From Castanea sativa (taxonomy: Eukaryota; Streptophyta; Magnoliopsida; Fagales; Fagaceae): a stretch of 64,000 nt of DNA. The DNA is taken from positions 2,356,001 to 2,420,000 of the forward strand of contig NC_134022.1 in the NCBI RefSeq assembly GCF_040712315.1, in the 5' to 3' direction. The first letter of the stretch is position 1. Every line of letters begins with the position of its first letter. Position numbers and translations under genes: made by a program. The notes under the pieces are model-generated. The model searched no databases, was not told the DNA's origin, and saw only the letters and a program-made list of their open reading frames with translations. Below are positions 49,100-59,906 of the stretch, piece by piece.

Positions 49100-49480
49100 G
49101 ATCGACGCCTTGAGCAACAAGATCGACTCCTCTGACAATAATGATGGCAACTCTGAGGTATATCTGCTGAATCTCATAAAACTTCGGAAACTCAATATAA
49201 ACTCGGTTCAGCTCTTTGTAATCCTTAGCCAAAAGACAAGCAAAAAGAAAAGCATTGAGAGATTTAACGGTTCGAGGAATACCCAGATTGTGAATTTGCT
49301 TGAAAGTGTCAATGGCTTGTGGAATCATCTTGGCTTGACCGTACAAAACGATAGCATGAGAAGCGAAATGCTCCATTTTGAGGTCGGGCCGAGAGGTAAA
49401 GAGGTCGTTGAGGGACTGGTGGATTGTGTCAAAGTGGTTGGATTCAGAGAGCTTGGAAATGGTGACGGAGAAAGTGATGT
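49100..49480 (-). pseudogene. Pentatricopeptide-repeat protein fragment
   Basis: Minus strand encodes DSHLDHITFSVTISKLSES, FASHAIVLYGQAKMIPQAID, TFKQIHNLGIPRTVKSLNAF and CLLAKDYKELNRVYIEFPKF. These are about two and a half PPR units resembling the PPR336-like mitochondrial ribosome-associated family. No start or targeting peptide precedes it, and after KFYEIQ the reading becomes unrelated and ends at a repeated GVDLVAQGVDLV stretch made by a short tandem duplication. It is a fragment of about 115 residues without repeat context on either side. Confidence 0.65.
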
Positions 49481-50188
49481 GGTCGAGGTGGGAGTCAGGT
49501 GCAGAGAGGAGAGAGAAAAAAAAAAGCAAAAAATGTGTTTTTATACTGTACAAATATAAAATTAAAATAATGGATAAACGAGCTACAGTAACCATGTAAA
49601 TATATACAATTACTGTAGCTCATGAAAATATTTACACATTTTTACACCCATTGATGTGAGATTTTTTTTGCTCAAAATGTGTAAAATGTGTACTTTTTTC
49701 TATTTTAGAAGACTATAAATGGACTAATGTGGTTGCTCTAAGATTTCGTAATACACCTTTGTTAAAAACAAGGGTAAATATGTATTTTTAGTCCAATTTT
49801 ATATCTCTCTCCTCCCAAAATAAAAATAACATAAAAATAAAAGAGAAAACAAGATCAAAAAGTTCCTTTTGTCAAAATTATAAAGACTTAGTTGAAGAAC
49901 TTTATAAAAACACATAAATTGAAGTTTTTTTTTCTTGGTGGGGGGGGGGGGAAGGAAATCTCAATTATATTAAATTATGAAGGAAAGTGTACAACAAAAC
50001 TCAAAGATATTTTGGGTTTGTTGTCTTCTGCTGATGGTGTTTCTATATTTATCTCTCTCAAAGGCTTTTGTTCTTTGTCTTCTTCCTTGTACTTATTTTT
50101 GTGCATGAACTAAGGAATTTATTAAAATCAAAGCATAATAGAGTTTACAACAAGACAATAGGGAGCATCAACAATTTCCAGCACTTAG

Positions 50189-50236
50189 AGCCCGTTTGGT
50201 ACATGAGTTTAAACACATGTGCCAAACGGGCCCTTA
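50189..50236. mobile_element. Very short inverted-repeat element
   Basis: GCCCGTTTGGTACATG faces CATGTGCCAAACGGGCCC across about 15 bases. A minimal MITE-like palindrome. Confidence 0.45.
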
Positions 50237-51004
50237 ATTTCCAAAGCTTTGGTTTCTAACATCCAAGATCTCACACATACAAGCCATTGAATATACATTG
50301 GCAGCACCCAAGGGGAGGATCAGCAAAGCTTGACTAAGGGAATAGAGATATGAGAGAGGAAGGTTTCAAAGCCAAACAACAAACTCACTTGAAAAAAATC
50401 ACAGCAATGTGAACAATAGTCAGTACAATAAAAATTACTTGATTTGCTGCATATAGTAGAAGAAAAGTGAAAATTTCAAAGCTAAACAACAACCCAAAAC
50501 CCACATAATCACTAGATCCGCCACAATGCGACCCACCAAAAGTGAGATCTCGGACCTCCAATAACCAAACTCCAGATCACATGTTGATCTGTTTTCCAAA
50601 CCCTAAAATGCCATTTCACTAACATGGCAACAATTTCAATATAAACCAAGTTGATCCAACCATAGGTCCCACTTCCCAAAACACCATCTAAACACCATAG
50701 AATTGCCCTCTGCTACTGCAAGTTTGTGAGGTGTGAAAACGAAGAGAAATGCCTCTATTAACAGTAGAAATAGACAAGAGTTGCTCGGTACACAATGCAG
50801 TGGCTTTCTCTTACTCAAATAACATTACTTAACAACAAAAGGTTCTCCATTTTTTTTTTTTTTTGTGAACGGTTAGTGTGTTACATTGAAATTAGGTGTT
50901 TGTTCCATTGAAGTTCTTTATGATAAAGTATAACATTTTTCACAAATATGACCTTTTTGATCTTGTTTTTATTGGTTTTGTTATGTTTTAATGGAGAGAG
51001 TGAT

Positions 51005-51125
51005 GAGGTGGGTTACGGAATCCTAATGGAGCAAACCTCAAGTGGATAAAGTGCTACTTTTCAAACCATGGGTAGGTAAAGTGATTTCGGATCAAATCAC
51101 AAGTGAATTTATTGCAATTACCCCC
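51005..51125 (-). repeat. Paralogue of the DNA flanking the long solo LTR (empty site)
   Basis: Reverse complement reads TAATTGCAATAAATTCACTT and GTTTGAAAAGTAGCACTTTA, passing straight into CCACTTGAGGTTTGCTCC. At 46 kb the same sequence is split by the LTR: the left part ends GTCATTTTACCCAT at 46077, and the right part resumes CCCACCTGAGGTTCGCTCC at 48862. Confidence 0.75.
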
Positions 51126-51689
51126 TTTACATATCATCACCAATGTGGTTGTATTATATATATATATTTGCTAAACAATGTGGTTGAATAATAAGATGTG
51201 AGAAATCCTTTCACTTAAAAACTTAAGCCATTCAAAAATAACACAACCTAGAACAATGTACAAATCCAAAATGTACAATATTTTTATTTTTATAAATCGA
51301 TAGTTAGAGGTGGTGGTAATAACAAAGCTATGTTAGGACAAGGGGACATGTCCCCCTTGGCCCTAACACTAGCCCCTGTATATGTTGCTTGCCATCTCAA
51401 AATGAATTGTTTTTTATTTTATTTTTTATAAATATTTAAAATTTTGATCTCAAAACATATCTAAATCTTAACAATTCAATTGATCCAAATATTTGATAAA
51501 AAAAAATTGACCCAAATAGGTCATAGAATGACATTTTAACATAATTTAAAATTTTTATATTATACACATACATTTTGGTGTTTCATGATGTAAAAAGTTT
51601 TAGAATATCATTTCCTAATTAGAATAAATTAAGAACAAACCAAGAAATAAGAAATAATGTTCCTCTTTTATTCATATTTTAAGGTAGTT

Positions 51690-51860
51690 TTTTTTTTGTT
51701 TTTTTTTTTTGTTGAGATAGATAGAGTTCTCCTTTAACTTAATCTAAGTGTATATATGTGTAAAATTTCGTTCTAGAGACTTGAACCCTGAACCTTGCCC
51801 CCACACCTTACAAACACTTATACTTGTGAAATGACCAACACATTAAGGGTGCATGGTGGT
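51690..51860 (-). mobile_element. SINE-like remnant
   Basis: Minus strand has TTGGTCATTTCACAAGTATA, then GGGTTCAAGTCTC as a B-box-like block, in the layout of tRNA-derived plant SINEs. The A-box is degraded. Confidence 0.35.
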
Positions 51861-52744
51861 CCTTGTTTTTGAATATGCATGTGTTTGTCCTTTTTTTTCA
51901 TCCCCTAACGTAACCCAAACCCTCACATTCTCATCTTTACTCTTTGTATCTTCTATACTATTAATAACAGGATTTCTTTATTGTTTAGGTTTCATCATTT
52001 TGCGTACTAAAATATCCTCGCATAAATTCTTAATCTCTCTAAAATGCCCTATCTTTTAGTTAAATAATTTTAAATAAAAAACATAAACGAGTTAAAAGAG
52101 TAATTTACTGTTCCTAAGTTTTAGGCTCTTTAATTTAGCTTCTCTCTACAAATTACCACCTTTTATTTTAAATTCAAAATTTCAAACTTCAAACCCATGT
52201 ACAAAAAACTTTTTCTAAAAATAATATAGAAAAATATCTAAAAATGATGACACTACATTCATCTCATTTTTAAACATTATGAAACTAAATAAAAAAAAAT
52301 TAAAAAAAAAACTTCATCGCATGCGCAAAGCACGTGTGATGATGCCAGCTAGAAACATACTTATTTGAAAACAAAAACAAAGATGGTGATGAAGTGAGGA
52401 AAAATATTGTAGAGATGAGAGGAACCATGGAAATAGAGTTAAATAGGGTCAAAATGGCTAAATACCACTATTTATCAAAATATATATCAATTTTTTAATG
52501 TTTCAAAAATATGCAGAGATTTATTACCTTTTTGGGTACTCGAGTTTTTCACGGAATTCGAATTTTTTGATAAAATAACTTTCAAATTTGTGAGAAAATT
52601 TTTCATAGAACTCGAGTATCATGAAAAATTTAAGTTCTTCAAACTTGAGTACCAAAAAATAATAATTTTTTACATATTTCTAAAACAATAATAGATTGAT
52701 ATATATTTCGATAAAGTTGTGTAATTTTGGAAGTTAAATGGGGT

Positions 52745-52902
52745 TGAGAAATGTGGATTCCAGTTAACTCAACTGGTAAAGTTTTTAATGATTGTATAAG
52801 AAATTTGAGATTTAATTGTTATCATTGATGTTTTGGTTTGATGATAAAGAGTTATCATCCGGACGCGATAAGTTAAAAAAAAGAAAAAAAAAAAAAGAGA
52901 AA
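52745..52902 (+). mobile_element. tRNA-derived SINE upstream of the RBR gene
   Basis: TTCCAGTTAACTCAACTGGT carries an A-box; GAGATTTAATTG is an eroded B-box; TTTGATGATAAAGAGTTATC follows, and the element ends in an A-rich tail at about 52873-52902. It lies about 230 bp upstream of the RBR start codon. Confidence 0.65.
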
Positions 52903-53131
52903 GGGGGTCGAGAAAGAGATAAAGAATTGACTGGGCTGTGGAGTATAGTAGTGGTACACAGTGTACTCAACACTAGTACACTATTTTTCAAATAAAACAA
53001 ACAAAAGCAAAAGCAGGAGAGAGAGTTAAAAGATCCTTAAAATTAAAAGAAGAAATAAAAGAAGAAGAAGAAGAAGAAACGGCGGTGAGAGACCCTAAAA
53101 ATTAAACTAAATTAAATTCTGTTGCGAGAAA

Positions 53132-55268
53132 ATGGCTGCTCCATCTCCATCTCCATCTCCTCCTCCTCCTAATGATCCTTTTATTTTTGGGTCCTCATCC
53201 TCATCCTCAAATCAAGGTGCCAAATTAATTCCCAAAAGAAAAAGGCATCATCAGCAAATCGATCAGGAACAGAAGATTATGGATGTTGTCGAAGTTAACG
53301 ATGATGATGATGATGATGATGTTGTTGTTTTGAAAAAAACAACCTCGGACAAAGGCGTTGTAAAGGGAACCAACAAGTCCAACGCTATCTCCGTTGAACG
53401 CTACTCTGAGAACAGAGACCTTCAACTTGCTATCATGCTTTCTCTGCTCAAATCACCACCCAATTCTCAATCCTTCATCAACCTCGATGATCATCTTGAT
53501 GATGATGGTGATGATGATGATGATGAACTCCGAGTTCTTATGTTCAAACCCAAAATTCAAAATTGGCGACGAACAACTTCAACTTCAACTTCTGGTCCTC
53601 TTTTGGAAACTGGGCAGTCTTCTTCTTCAAAACCCAACAATCAAAATAGCTCCTTTGAGTTTCTCTGTGAAATTTGCGCGGAACCCAAGAGTGGGAATGA
53701 GAGTTTTAGCATTAAGGGCTGTGATCATGCGTATTGTACAGAGTGTATGGCCATGTACGTGGCTTCCAAGCTTCAAGACAACATTACCGCTATACGTTGT
53801 CCTGTACCAGAATGTGTAGAAGGCTTGTTGGAGCCAGAGCAATGTCGTTCTATTCTTCCCAAGGATGTGTTTGATAGGTGGGGTAACGCTTTGTGTGAGG
53901 CTGTTATTCCTGCTTCACAAAAGTTTTATTGTCCCTTTAAGGATTGCTCGGCTTTGTTGCTTGATGACACCAGTGAGAGTGGAGATAGTATAAGGGAGTC
54001 TCACTGTCCCTATTGTTATAGAATGTTTTGTGCACAGTGTAAGGTTCCTTGGCATTCAGATATTGACTGCGACCAGTTCCAGAAATTGCATCAGAATGAG
54101 AGAGAAAGGGAAGATATCATGTTATTGAACCTTGCCCAGAACAAGAGTTGGAGTAGGTGTCCAAGTTGCAGATTCTATGTTGATAAAAATCAAGGCTGCA
54201 TGTTTATCAAATGCAGGTCCTCATTTCTTTCTTTATATTGCTAATTCCTTCAGATAGATGAATTAAACTTGTTAGTTAGTATGTTTGGGTTGCTTTGCCA
54301 CTTCTTGCATATTCAGTATTGTCTACCATATGCCAATTTTCATTCCATAATCTAGAATTCTAGATAAATATTTCAGCTGATGCTTACCTAGAGATTAATC
54401 AAGGCAACAAGTCCAACTTATATATCCCCTTGCAAGCCTAGTGAAACTTACCACAAACACTGATGCACAAATAGTTTGGATTTCTAGAAATATGATTTTG
54501 TGCAGAGGTTTGTGGTTGGACTTTGGAGTATCATTTGTCGCTTAAAATGAGGAGTAATAGCCTTTCTTGAACCATTTTCCTGGTTAACAATAGTGTTTAT
54601 GCAAAACTTTTTGTTTATAATCCTTTTATGTCTTTGTTCCTCAAAATGTCTATTTAGGAGCATGGTTCTTTAATTTTTTATAGGGATAAACTTAGGTTCA
54701 ATTACTAAGTGTTAAATCTTAGGTTTCCAAATTAAATTCAACCTCAGGGTTGTATTGATCAATGCAGCAGTATTATCTTCTCCCATTACCGGTTGACAGT
54801 GTAGTTCATTGGCCAATGTGACCATGTGATTAAATTTAATTGGGTAACCTATGGTACAGCACCTAAGGAACTATACCTAGGTACCCCCCCCCCCCCCCCC
54901 CAACACACACACATAATTTCCTTTATGATTGATAAACTTTTAGTTAGGTGCAGATTTTGTATATCATGTGTAATTGATGAGTTAATGTTCTTGTCCACTT
55001 ACAGTCTCAATCTATAGATTAAATTCCTACCTTACTCTATAAACGATAAAGTTGTTATTTAATTAAGGACATTAGGCGTGTATTGACCCTATTCTTGATG
55101 TATTACCTGCACAATCACTACAATTATTTTCAACTGGTATTTTTCTATGAAGTCTTGAATGAAAATAACTTTCTTTTTGTGTATTATCACAGGTGTGGAA
55201 TCGAATTCTGTTACAGATGTGGAACTGCAACAACTCGCTCTCATTTTTGTGCAAAGTGTAAATGTTAG
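53132..55268 (+). CDS. RBR-type (RING-IBR-RING) E3 ubiquitin ligase
   Basis: Two exons, 53132-54216 and 55193-55268, joined at an AG-GT / AG-G junction that restores Arg362-Cys363; 386 residues. The N-terminus is low-complexity (PSPSPSPPPP, poly-Ser, two Asp runs at about 57-63 and 119-131). RING1 starts at CEIC (179-182) with CDHAYCTEC. The IBR domain spans about 246-313 (CPFKDC, CPYCYRMFCAQC, HSDIDC). RING2/Rcat reads CPSCRFYVDKNQGC with catalytic Cys356, then KCRCGIEFCYRCG. RBR ligases take ubiquitin from E2 onto this cysteine before passing it to substrates. The protein stops soon after RING2, so no autoinhibitory C-terminal domain is evident. It resembles plant RNF144/RSL-like rather than Ariadne members. 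Retaining the 976-nt intron would yield a 370-residue form lacking the last zinc ligands. A GAAGAAG-rich 5' leader precedes the ATG. Confidence 0.94.
54884..54901 (+). repeat. 18-base C homopolymer in the RBR intron
   Basis: Followed by an ACACAC run. Other long C or G runs occur at 40896-40910, 49940-49951, 58900-58917 and 60505-60518. Confidence 0.9.
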
Positions 55269-56424
55269 TGGTTAGGAGACGGATTTGTGCTTCATTCCAC
55301 AATGGTCTTTGTATAGATATATTGGGAATTGTCATTTAGTGGATGGCAAAAAGCTAGATCTTTTTTGCCTGAAAATATTATAATTAGTGCTGGATAATAT
55401 TTGAATAATATTTATCTTTTCTAAAGGACCTCAAAGATGATACCTTGACCTTCTTGAAGGACATCTAGATTATCTTACTACCAAACCAAGTATAAAAATC
55501 TCTTTTTATTTTATTTTTTGGTGGCTTGTTATTGCTTGTTTGTTGAGAATTTATAAGCAACCCGATACTCACAATGGATGTTGTCTGGGACTAGTTTATC
55601 CATGTTGGCACTCACAATTCCAATTTATCTACCTGGTTCAAGTTCTAGTTTCAGATTATGTGCCAAATTGGTCTTATTTGAGATAAAGGAATTTTGAGTT
55701 CCTCCACAAACTTGGCATTGAAGTCTGCACCACTTAGATTCCCCATCATCTATGAATCAGTATTATCAACCACAACCACAGGATCATTACTTCTGAACTG
55801 CACAATGTTCATTTGCAACAATAGCAGAGGTTGCTGCCCAGGAGTCACGTTAGTCATTCTGTTTTCCTATTGACAGGTAATTATTTACAAGAACAGGAGA
55901 TTATTTGTCTTTTTTTTAGACCAGGAGCGAAAGAATAGTCCTTATACTTCTTTGTGTCCTTCTGTTTGAAGGAATAGATTATCTAGTACACATTTCTTGT
56001 CTCTTAACCCCTTACCCCTTCCTGGTGATGATTGCATTCTTGGGATTGATTTTCCACCTATGCTCATTTTAATTTCATGTTCTCAGCAGTGTGTGTGTGT
56101 GTGAGTGTGACGTGTTGTTGGTTGAAGTCCATTTATAAGGCCACTGATTAGTCTGTGAGGTAATGGTCATCACATATCAGGCCGAGGACAACTTCATGTT
56201 TGGCTCGACATTTTAAGTGTTGCTTGTGATGCATGCTTTTTGATGGTCCTTCCTGATGAATTGCTTTAAAGAAATGGTTGCCAATATTTAATTGTGATTG
56301 TTGGGCTCTTCTTTACAAAGGTTCCATAAGTTATCACACACACACACACACACACACATATATAACTGTGATTGTAATTAGCAAGCTAAAGTCTTTTCTC
56401 ATTTATAATTACCATTTTACTTAT

Positions 56425-56474
<50 letters not shown>

Positions 56475-58670
56475 CAAGCTGAAGTCTAAGTGGCTCTTGA
56501 TTCTGACTTCTGAGACAGTTGTTAAGTTGATCCAGACTTTGCTTTGAAATGCTTATATTTTAAGAAAAAAAAAAATACAAAGTATGATGTTACTTACAAA
56601 ATTCAAGTTGACGTCATATTGGGCACTTTTGCACTCTTAAGTAAAAACAATAACTTTTTTAACTGGCACCTATAAGAATAAGCTGTATGATTTATTTAAT
56701 TCCAAGGAACTCTTAAACTTCCTTTGCTCTGAACCTAGGAAATATGACGTTTGTTACGCAAGTCCATGGACTTTTTTTATTATGCTAGGGTATCTGTGTG
56801 GTATCAGTTTGATGAAGGCTGGTTTGAGATTGGAATGCTTGGACAATGTAAGTTACTTAGAGTAATTTAGGAAATGCAAACTCTTCAAGACACACACTCT
56901 TGGTATGATACCTCTCAGGTAAGTGTTCATTCAATGCTCCAAAAACTGATTATAAAGTAGTAGGCTTGGTGCATTTATAGCCATCAAGGCAGGCTGCTAT
57001 TGGTTGGCTGGTTTGTTGCACTTGTTGCTCTTTGATTAGCGTACAATAAAAATTTTCTAACTAACTAACCAGCCCTAACTGAGTGATCTTACCACTTCCT
57101 TATCACTAACTGTTTTATTTCATGGATACACTATCAATCTTTTACAAGAGATCTAATACTAAGAATGCATCATATTACAAGTGCTGCAAGGCAAAGCAAC
57201 CACATAATGAACAATAGTCCAGCACTGTTATATATCTTGACTGCACTGCATCATGACTTAGCTGCATTAGCTTCATAGCTACAGCAGCATGCTCAGTAAC
57301 CACTTGCAAACACTAGGAATGCACTGCAAGTCTGCATCACAGTCCCCTGTCATACATAATCATTCTTTTCCCTGAAATCATTGTAACAGAATGAGTCAAA
57401 CTTGGTCTCCAAAGGTGCATAATAATACAAAAGAAAGGTCAAGTACTTCTCTGAATGTTGATAAACATGCAATCTGTGGGCTGCATGTTTGAGTTGATTG
57501 GACCTTTTTTTACTAAATGGAAACCTTGAGTTCCTTGACATTCGAAACAATGGTATTGATTATTTTAATGTGGTATGTTTGCTCTTTTATATTAGTTTGT
57601 TATGGGTATTCCTTTGGTACTGTCTATATTTGTATCATGATTAATACTTAAAAAGTATGTTAGGAAGTGGTTGATTTTTTAGGATAGAAATACCTTGTGC
57701 TTGTGGTTTAGCAGTCTAATCAACTGGTTGTAATGTCTATAATTTATTCTATAACTAGTGCTTATACTATTTTCTGATTATTATTTTTTCTTGGTTTTGT
57801 AGCATTTAGATATCTTCCATATTTCAAGGCTCTGAATTTTAAGCTTGATATCTTTAAGATCATTTGTCAATAGCTATAAAGTAAGTGATTTAAAATGTCT
57901 TTTCATTTCGGGGTTTTTTTTTTTTTTTTTTTGACGAACTTTGTGGGGTTTCTAAATGAAAGTGAGTTGATTTATTTTGGTGTGCGTTTGGGATTGCTTA
58001 AAAAGCTATCTTTTTTTTACTATTCAAGTTATTTTTGCTATTATTCAAGAATCTCATTGCACTTTTTAGTACTATTCATAGGCTCAACTATACTATTTCA
58101 GCTACCTTTTAGCTTTATCTATAGTACTTTCAGTAAAAAGTTTTCAGTTTCAGTTAAATAAGCTATTCCCAAACAAACACTTGAGCTGAAGCTTAAGAAT
58201 AAATCATTTGATTTTATTTTTTTACCTAAAGGGTAAGCTGTAATTGTCAAGTTGATGTAACTACAGCATACAAGATGATAGTGAGCCTAGGCTTAACATC
58301 AACCCAATTAGTAACCACTAGGCTGATCCTGTTCTAGTCTCCATAGGATTCATTTGTTGAGCTTGAGTTGGGTCAAGACTTCAAATGTGAAAAGCACACA
58401 TCAAATATGGCACTAATGATTTTGAGGCATGAGAATGCCTTTTGTCCTGTGGATCACATAAATTTTAATTTCAAATCCAATTCTGGCAATCTTAAAGATT
58501 TCATCAGCTAAAAATGGAGCTGTGTCAGTTTCTTGAAAATGAGTATGAAATTCTTTTTGGACTCCTCACCCATGCCTTCTGTTCTAGCCCCCAATATTTC
58601 GTACAATTCACTGATTCAGTCCCTAAGGAATCTTCAAAATGTGCAAGGCCACTTCCCTTCTTTTTGTTTA

Positions 58671-58712
<42 letters not shown>

Positions 58713-59200
58713 ATATATATCTTAAATTATTGAAATTTTCTTCTTTTTGCAGGGCCTGCTTAAACCAAGTTATATCTTGTTGATATAATGTTATGGTATT
58801 CACTTAATTTGACACAATTACCGAAACCATATTAACTATCATCAACTTGAAAATTGTACGTCTGTTCTCCATAGTTCTATTCTTAGCTAATGCAGGTCTC
58901 CCCCCCCCCCCCCCCCCTCCTCTTAAACTCAACTAGCTCATGCATTGCCTCATTTGTTTTTGAAACATTTTCCTTGTCTTTCTTTGCTTGCCTATGTATC
59001 ACTCTCTGTGTTTTTAAATCAGCTGATCCACTCAAGGAAGTTGCTTCACCACTACAAAATTAAACTTCTTTTGAGTCTCTTACATATAGGCTTTTGATCT
59101 ATACATCTTTGTAGTGATTATCTTTTTTTTTTGATAAATAAGAAGGATCTGTATAAATTTTAAAAAAAATAAAAAATAAAAAACTACTTTGTGCAAAGGA
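55269..59200. other. Intergenic DNA downstream of the RBR gene
   Basis: Contains a (CA)n run at 56336-56358, a (TA)n run at 56428-56471, poly-T at 57907-57932, a (CT)n run at 58675-58707 and an 18-C run at 58900-58917, plus the MITE at 57980. No protein family was recognised, and no RsmI N-terminal exon was found here. Confidence 0.5.
57980..58175 (+). mobile_element. CGTTTGG-family MITE copy
   Basis: Starts GTGTGCGTTTGGGATTGC and ends AAGCTATTCCCAAACAAACAC, with the family interior ACTATTTCAGCTACCTTTTA. Terminal inverted repeats are recognisable. Confidence 0.6.
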
Positions 59201-59570
59201 GCACTGTTGGGAGAACCACAATTTGACTCCCTACAACCACTCTAAAAATAGACTCACGAGGCGTGATATCAAATGCTATAAAAGATTTGAGTGTGTCTTT
59301 CCTCATCACCAATTGGTTTTGAGGTTGAATGGCACAACGCACGGTCCAACAAATAGTATTAGAGTTAAGGACATAGGTTCTGGTCGCGGAAATGTCATTG
59401 TGAGGGAGACATTGTTGGGGGATCAAAATTTGACTCACTACAACCACTTTAAAAGTAGGCTCATGGGGCGCAATGTCGAATTCCATAAAATATTTTAGTG
59501 TGTTTTCCTCATTACCAATTGGTTTTAAGGTGGAATGGCACGGGTCATGGTCCGACAAACACAAACTAGT
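59201..59570. repeat. Diverged tandem duplication, period 208 bp
   Basis: Both units start at TGTTGGG (59205 and 59413) and share ACAACCACT, CTCACGAGGCG or CTCATGGGGCG, TTTCCTCAT, ACCAATTGGTTTT and a terminal GGTCC(A/G)ACAAA block. Identity is about 75-80%. Likely part of an unnamed interspersed element; no coding similarity recognised. Confidence 0.7.
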
Positions 59571-59589
59571 CAAAAGTACAAAAGAAGAA

Positions 59590-59890
59590 AGAAAAGAGAA
59601 ATTACTAAAACTTAATTACAAGAGAGAAGAGAACTAATGACCATAGAGAGAGATTTACTAGATGTGAATCCCCAAGCTCAGGACCAGTCAAACAAAAAGC
59701 CACTAAAAGAAGCAAGCAACTGATTATCCGAACTATCCACATCCTCAAACGTCCGCCTATTGCTCTCCCTCCAAGTACAACACATCAAACACAATGGAAC
59801 TAAAACCCAGATGTCTGAAGAATGCTTCCCCAACCAATCCCACCAACCAAAAATTAAAAGCGCGGGTATTGTCTTTGTCCGGTGCATTCT
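59590..59890 (-). mobile_element. LINE 3' end beside the RsmI pseudogene
   Basis: Minus strand reads LIFGWWDWLGKHSSDIWVLV, PLCLMCCTWRESNRRTFEDV and DSSDNQLLASFSGFLFDWS, the conserved C-terminus of plant L1-type LINEs after zf-RVT. Only the 3' end is present, typical of 5'-truncated insertion. It stops about 20 bases before the first RsmI-like block. Confidence 0.8.
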
Positions 59891-59906
59891 GATTGTTGTT
59901 CTTTAG

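Noticed and set aside
53394..53819. 141-residue open frame overlapping RBR exon 1
   Set aside because: Out-of-frame shadow; the RBR frame has the zinc-ligand pattern and the splice match.
58514..58803. Open frames on both strands around a CT repeat
   Set aside because: Generated by the (CT)n microsatellite; Leu/Ser or Arg/Glu runs only.
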